From: Desulfobulbaceae bacterium UBA5173
Lineage (GTDB): Bacteria; Desulfobacterota; Desulfobulbia; Desulfobulbales; Desulfobulbaceae
Assembly (NCBI GenBank): GCA_002413355.1
Contig: DHWV01000082.1
Location: forward strand, 1-16,237
DNA length: 16,237 nucleotides
Direction of reading: 5' to 3'
Both the position numbers and the translations under genes were made by a program. Of this stretch, positions 14,263 to 16,237 are shown piece by piece. Every line of letters begins with the position of its first letter. The first letter of the stretch is position 1. The notes under the pieces were generated by a model. It was not told the origin of the DNA. It ran no database searches and saw only the letters and a program-made list of their open reading frames with translations.

Positions 14263-14700
14263 ATGACCCGAATCTACCACCTCAGCTATCCGAAAGAGAA
14301 CTCCAGCCAGCCGGTGATCTGCCAGCTCGTCAAGCACTACGATGTGGAGTTCAATATCCTTAAGGCGGAAATTTTGCCCCAGCGCGACGGTTATCTGATT
14401 CTGGAGCTGAAAGGCTTGCAGGAGAAAATCAGCGCGGCCCTCGACTACCTCAAGAGCTTGGGGGTCAAGGCGGAGCGTATTGCAGGCCGGGTGCATCGGG
14501 ACGAAAAAAAATGCTTTCAGTGCGGTGCCTGCACCGGCATCTGTCCGGTCGGCGCATTGCACATTCAGCAGCCTGAAATGACGGTGGTGTTCGAGCCGGA
14601 AAAATGCACCGCCTGCGGTCTTTGCGTTACCGGTTGCCCAGTGCGGGCAATGGCGGTTTCCTTTGATCCGGCTACAGAAGAAAGCTGCGTGACAGCATGA
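14263..14700 (+). CDS. NIL-domain 2[4Fe-4S] ferredoxin
   Basis: The 145-residue product has an N-terminal NIL domain (about 1-75, an ACT-like fold seen in methionine-linked ABC proteins) and a C-terminal dicluster ferredoxin. The cluster motifs are CFQCGACTGICPVGA (Cys84, 87, 90, 94) and CTACGLCVTGCPVRA (Cys115, 118, 121, 125). Proteins of this architecture are common in sulfate reducers and methanogens and have been tied to an oxygen-independent homocysteine synthesis route with a DUF39 (HcyS) partner. No such partner is in the window, so this role is only suggested. GGAG lies 5 bp before the ATG. The next gene is 21 bp downstream. Confidence 0.88.
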   Translation: MTRIYHLSYPKENSSQPVICQLVKHYDVEFNILKAEILPQRDGYLILELKGLQEKISAALDYLKSLGVKAERIAGRVHRDEKKCFQCGACTGICPVGALHIQQPEMTVVFEPEKCTACGLCVTGCPVRAMAVSFDPATEESCVTA

Positions 14701-14721
14701 GCGGCTATCAACAAGGAGAAC

Positions 14722-15108
14722 ATGATGGCTTCCAGCAGCGCAGCATCGTTTTTCAATAAAATTCCGTGGACGTTTCTGATCATCATCTATTTGGTGACGG
14801 CACAGGTTGCAGCAATTCCTTTGGACGGGGTGCCGGGATTTGTTTTGATCGGCCTCGGAGTGTTCGTGCTCTTTGCGGAATTCTTCAAATCCGGCGACAT
14901 CGGCCTGTCGGTTTTCATGATGGATGTGGTCACGTCCGTGATCGGACTGGTGGCCGCCACGGTGCTGCTCTGCTATTTAGTCTGGGAAATGGGCCAGCCG
15001 CTGACATTTTACCATTGGTTCGGCTACACTATCCTGCTCGGCGATACTATTTTCAGCCCGCTCAATTCCTTCCGCACGGCACTGCGGAACTTCGGCGTTG
15101 GGCAATGA
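14722..15108 (+). CDS. Small multi-pass membrane protein of unknown function
   Basis: I do not recognise a family. The 128-residue product has about four hydrophobic segments: near 13-34 (PWTFLIIIYLVTAQVAAIPL), 38-56, 62-88 (MMDVVTSVIGLVAATVLLCY) and 97-112. Short loops carry FFKSGDIG and the C-terminus is SFRTALRNFGVGQ, so it is probably an inner-membrane protein. Two ATGs are adjacent; AAGGAG gives 3 bp spacing to 14722 and 6 bp to 14725, so the second may be the real start. It closely follows the NIL-ferredoxin and may be cotranscribed with it. Confidence 0.75.
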   Translation: MMASSSAASFFNKIPWTFLIIIYLVTAQVAAIPLDGVPGFVLIGLGVFVLFAEFFKSGDIGLSVFMMDVVTSVIGLVAATVLLCYLVWEMGQPLTFYHWFGYTILLGDTIFSPLNSFRTALRNFGVGQ

Positions 15109-15165
15109 ACAATGCTTGAGCAGCTTCAGAAAATGCCCTAAATTTCAACCTGTGCAAATACCGCT

Positions 15166-16237
15166 ATGACGACATGGAACAAATCTTCTTGGAAAAGCAA
15201 AACCGCTCTTCAGCAGCCGGAATGGCCTGCACAGGAGCTGCGTGAAGCCACGCAACTGCTCTCGCATCTGCCGCCTCTGGTTGCTGCGGGTGAAATCCGC
15301 GACCTGAAAGCGCATTTGGCCAAGGCGGCCAAGGGCCAAGCCTTCCTGCTGCAAGGCGGCGACTGCTCGGAGGAGTTTGCCCGCTGCTCCGCCCCGAACA
15401 TCAAAAGCACCCTGAAAGTGCTGCTGCAAATGGCCGCAATTCTGACCTACGGCGGCGGCAGGCCGGTGGTCAAGGTGGGCCGAATTGCAGGCCAGTACGC
15501 CAAGCCGCGCTCCAGCCCGACCGAAATGGTCAACGGCATGGAATTGCTGAGCTATCGCGGCGACATGTGTAACTCGGTGGAAGGCACGCCGGAGGCCCGC
15601 AATGCCGATCCGCAGCGGATGCTCAAAGGCTACTATCTCTCCGCCGCCACGCTGAACTTGCTCCGCGCTTTTGCCCAAGGCGGCTTCAGCTCGCTGCACA
15701 ACGTGCATAAGTGGAATCAGGAATTTGTCAAAAATTCGCCGGTGGGCGGCTCCTACGAGCAGAGCGTGGCCCGGCAGATCGAGCGGACGCTGACCTTCAT
15801 GGGGAATATTGGCATTCACACTGACATGCCGCAGATCAAGGAGGTGGAGTTCTTCACCTCGCACGAAGCCCTGTTCTTGGCCTACGAGGAGTCGCTGACC
15901 CGCGAGGATTCAGAGGACGAAGTGCGGGGCCGCTGGTACAACTGCTCCGGCCACATGCTCTGGATCGGCGACCGCACCCGCCAGCTTGAGGGCGCGCATG
16001 TCGAATTCCTGCGCGGAGTGCGCAATCCGCTGGGGATGAAAGTGGGGCCGGGCCACAACCCGGAGGAAATCGTCAAAGTGGTGCAGCGGCTCAACCCGGA
16101 CAACGAGGAAGGCCGGATGACCCTGATCACCCGCTTCGGCGCGGGCAAAGTGGAGCAGTATCTGCCGTCGCTGATCCGGGCCGTGCAAAGCGAGGGCCTG
16201 AACGTGCTCTGGTGCTGCGACCCGATGCACGGCAACA
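15166..16237 (+). CDS. Class II 3-deoxy-7-phosphoheptulonate synthase, 3' end beyond window
   Basis: DAHP synthase condenses phosphoenolpyruvate and erythrose 4-phosphate, the first shikimate step. The frame is open from the ATG at 15166 to the window end (357 codons) with no stop. Class II signatures are QGGDCSEEF (Cys67, metal ligand), KVGRIAGQYAKPRSSPTEMV, MLWIGDRTRQLEGAHVEFLRG, NPLGMKVGPGHNPEEI and the final WCCDPMHGN. These match the plant/mycobacterial-type AroA-II family, not the E. coli AroFGH type. Full-length members have about 450 residues, so roughly 100 are missing off the edge. I see no ribosome binding site, promoter or terminator in the 57-bp gap before it, so the exact start is uncertain. 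Confidence 0.93.
   Translation, partial: MTTWNKSSWKSKTALQQPEWPAQELREATQLLSHLPPLVAAGEIRDLKAHLAKAAKGQAFLLQGGDCSEEFARCSAPNIKSTLKVLLQMAAILTYGGGRPVVKVGRIAGQYAKPRSSPTEMVNGMELLSYRGDMCNSVEGTPEARNADPQRMLKGYYLSAATLNLLRAFAQGGFSSLHNVHKWNQEFVKNSPVGGSYEQSVARQIERTLTFMGNIGIHTDMPQIKEVEFFTSHEALFLAYEESLTREDSEDEVRGRWYNCSGHMLWIGDRTRQLEGAHVEFLRGVRNPLGMKVGPGHNPEEIVKVVQRLNPDNEEGRMTLITRFGAGKVEQYLPSLIRAVQSEGLNVLWCCDPMHGN

Noticed and set aside
15145..16235. Long minus-strand frames opposite the DAHP synthase
   Set aside because: They are GC-rich antisense shadows. The plus strand carries unmistakable class II DAHP synthase motifs to the window end.

Overview
The window reads as a stretch of chromosome from a Gram-negative, probably anaerobic bacterium. 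It has five Raetz-pathway lipid A genes, a NIL-domain 2[4Fe-4S] ferredoxin of a kind common in Desulfobacterota, and a LIV-type binding protein. My best guess is the Desulfobulbales (sulfate reducers and cable bacteria), but this is inferred from gene content, not from a marker gene. No rRNA, tRNA, CRISPR array, intact insertion sequence or phage gene is visible.

Region 1 (1-1850, minus strand): a pentapeptide-repeat gene interrupted by an in-frame amber codon, a perfect 20-bp REP-like palindrome, an array of nine degenerate 21-bp repeats that are each dyad-symmetric, and a LivJ/LivK-type periplasmic binding protein with no transporter partners in view.

Region 2 (1850-6960, plus strand): lpxK, lpxC, lpxB, fabZ and lpxA. 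Intrinsic terminators after lpxK (probable) and lpxC (strong) split the group, so it is probably not one transcript. Together these genes cover acylation of UDP-GlcNAc (lpxA), its deacetylation (lpxC), disaccharide formation (lpxB), 4'-phosphorylation (lpxK) and hydroxyacyl-ACP dehydration (fabZ). lpxD and lpxH/lpxI are not in the window.

Region 3 (6961-10666, plus strand): a protein with two biotinyl/lipoyl-like domains next to a BirA-like ligase whose substrate-binding motifs are eroded. Then a good sigma-70 promoter and a tight pssA-rsmD-coaD run (phosphatidylserine synthesis, 16S rRNA methylation, coenzyme A synthesis).

Region 4 (10667-11062): a 5' fragment of hslU that breaks off after about 37 codons into an AT-rich non-coding patch. 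This looks like a rearrangement or element-insertion scar, or an assembly junction.

Region 5 (11063-16237, plus strand): a split kinase pair (aminoglycoside-phosphotransferase-like COG2187 plus P-loop COG0645, overlapping by 11 nt), a secreted reprolysin-like zinc metalloprotease with a probable cysteine switch and a C-terminal bacterial repeat domain, the NIL-ferredoxin, a small membrane protein, and a class II DAHP synthase running off the right edge.

The most unusual items are the 21-bp dyad array, the biotinyl-domain/divergent-ligase pair (including its odd start, in frame with lpxA across a single TGA), and the hslU break.
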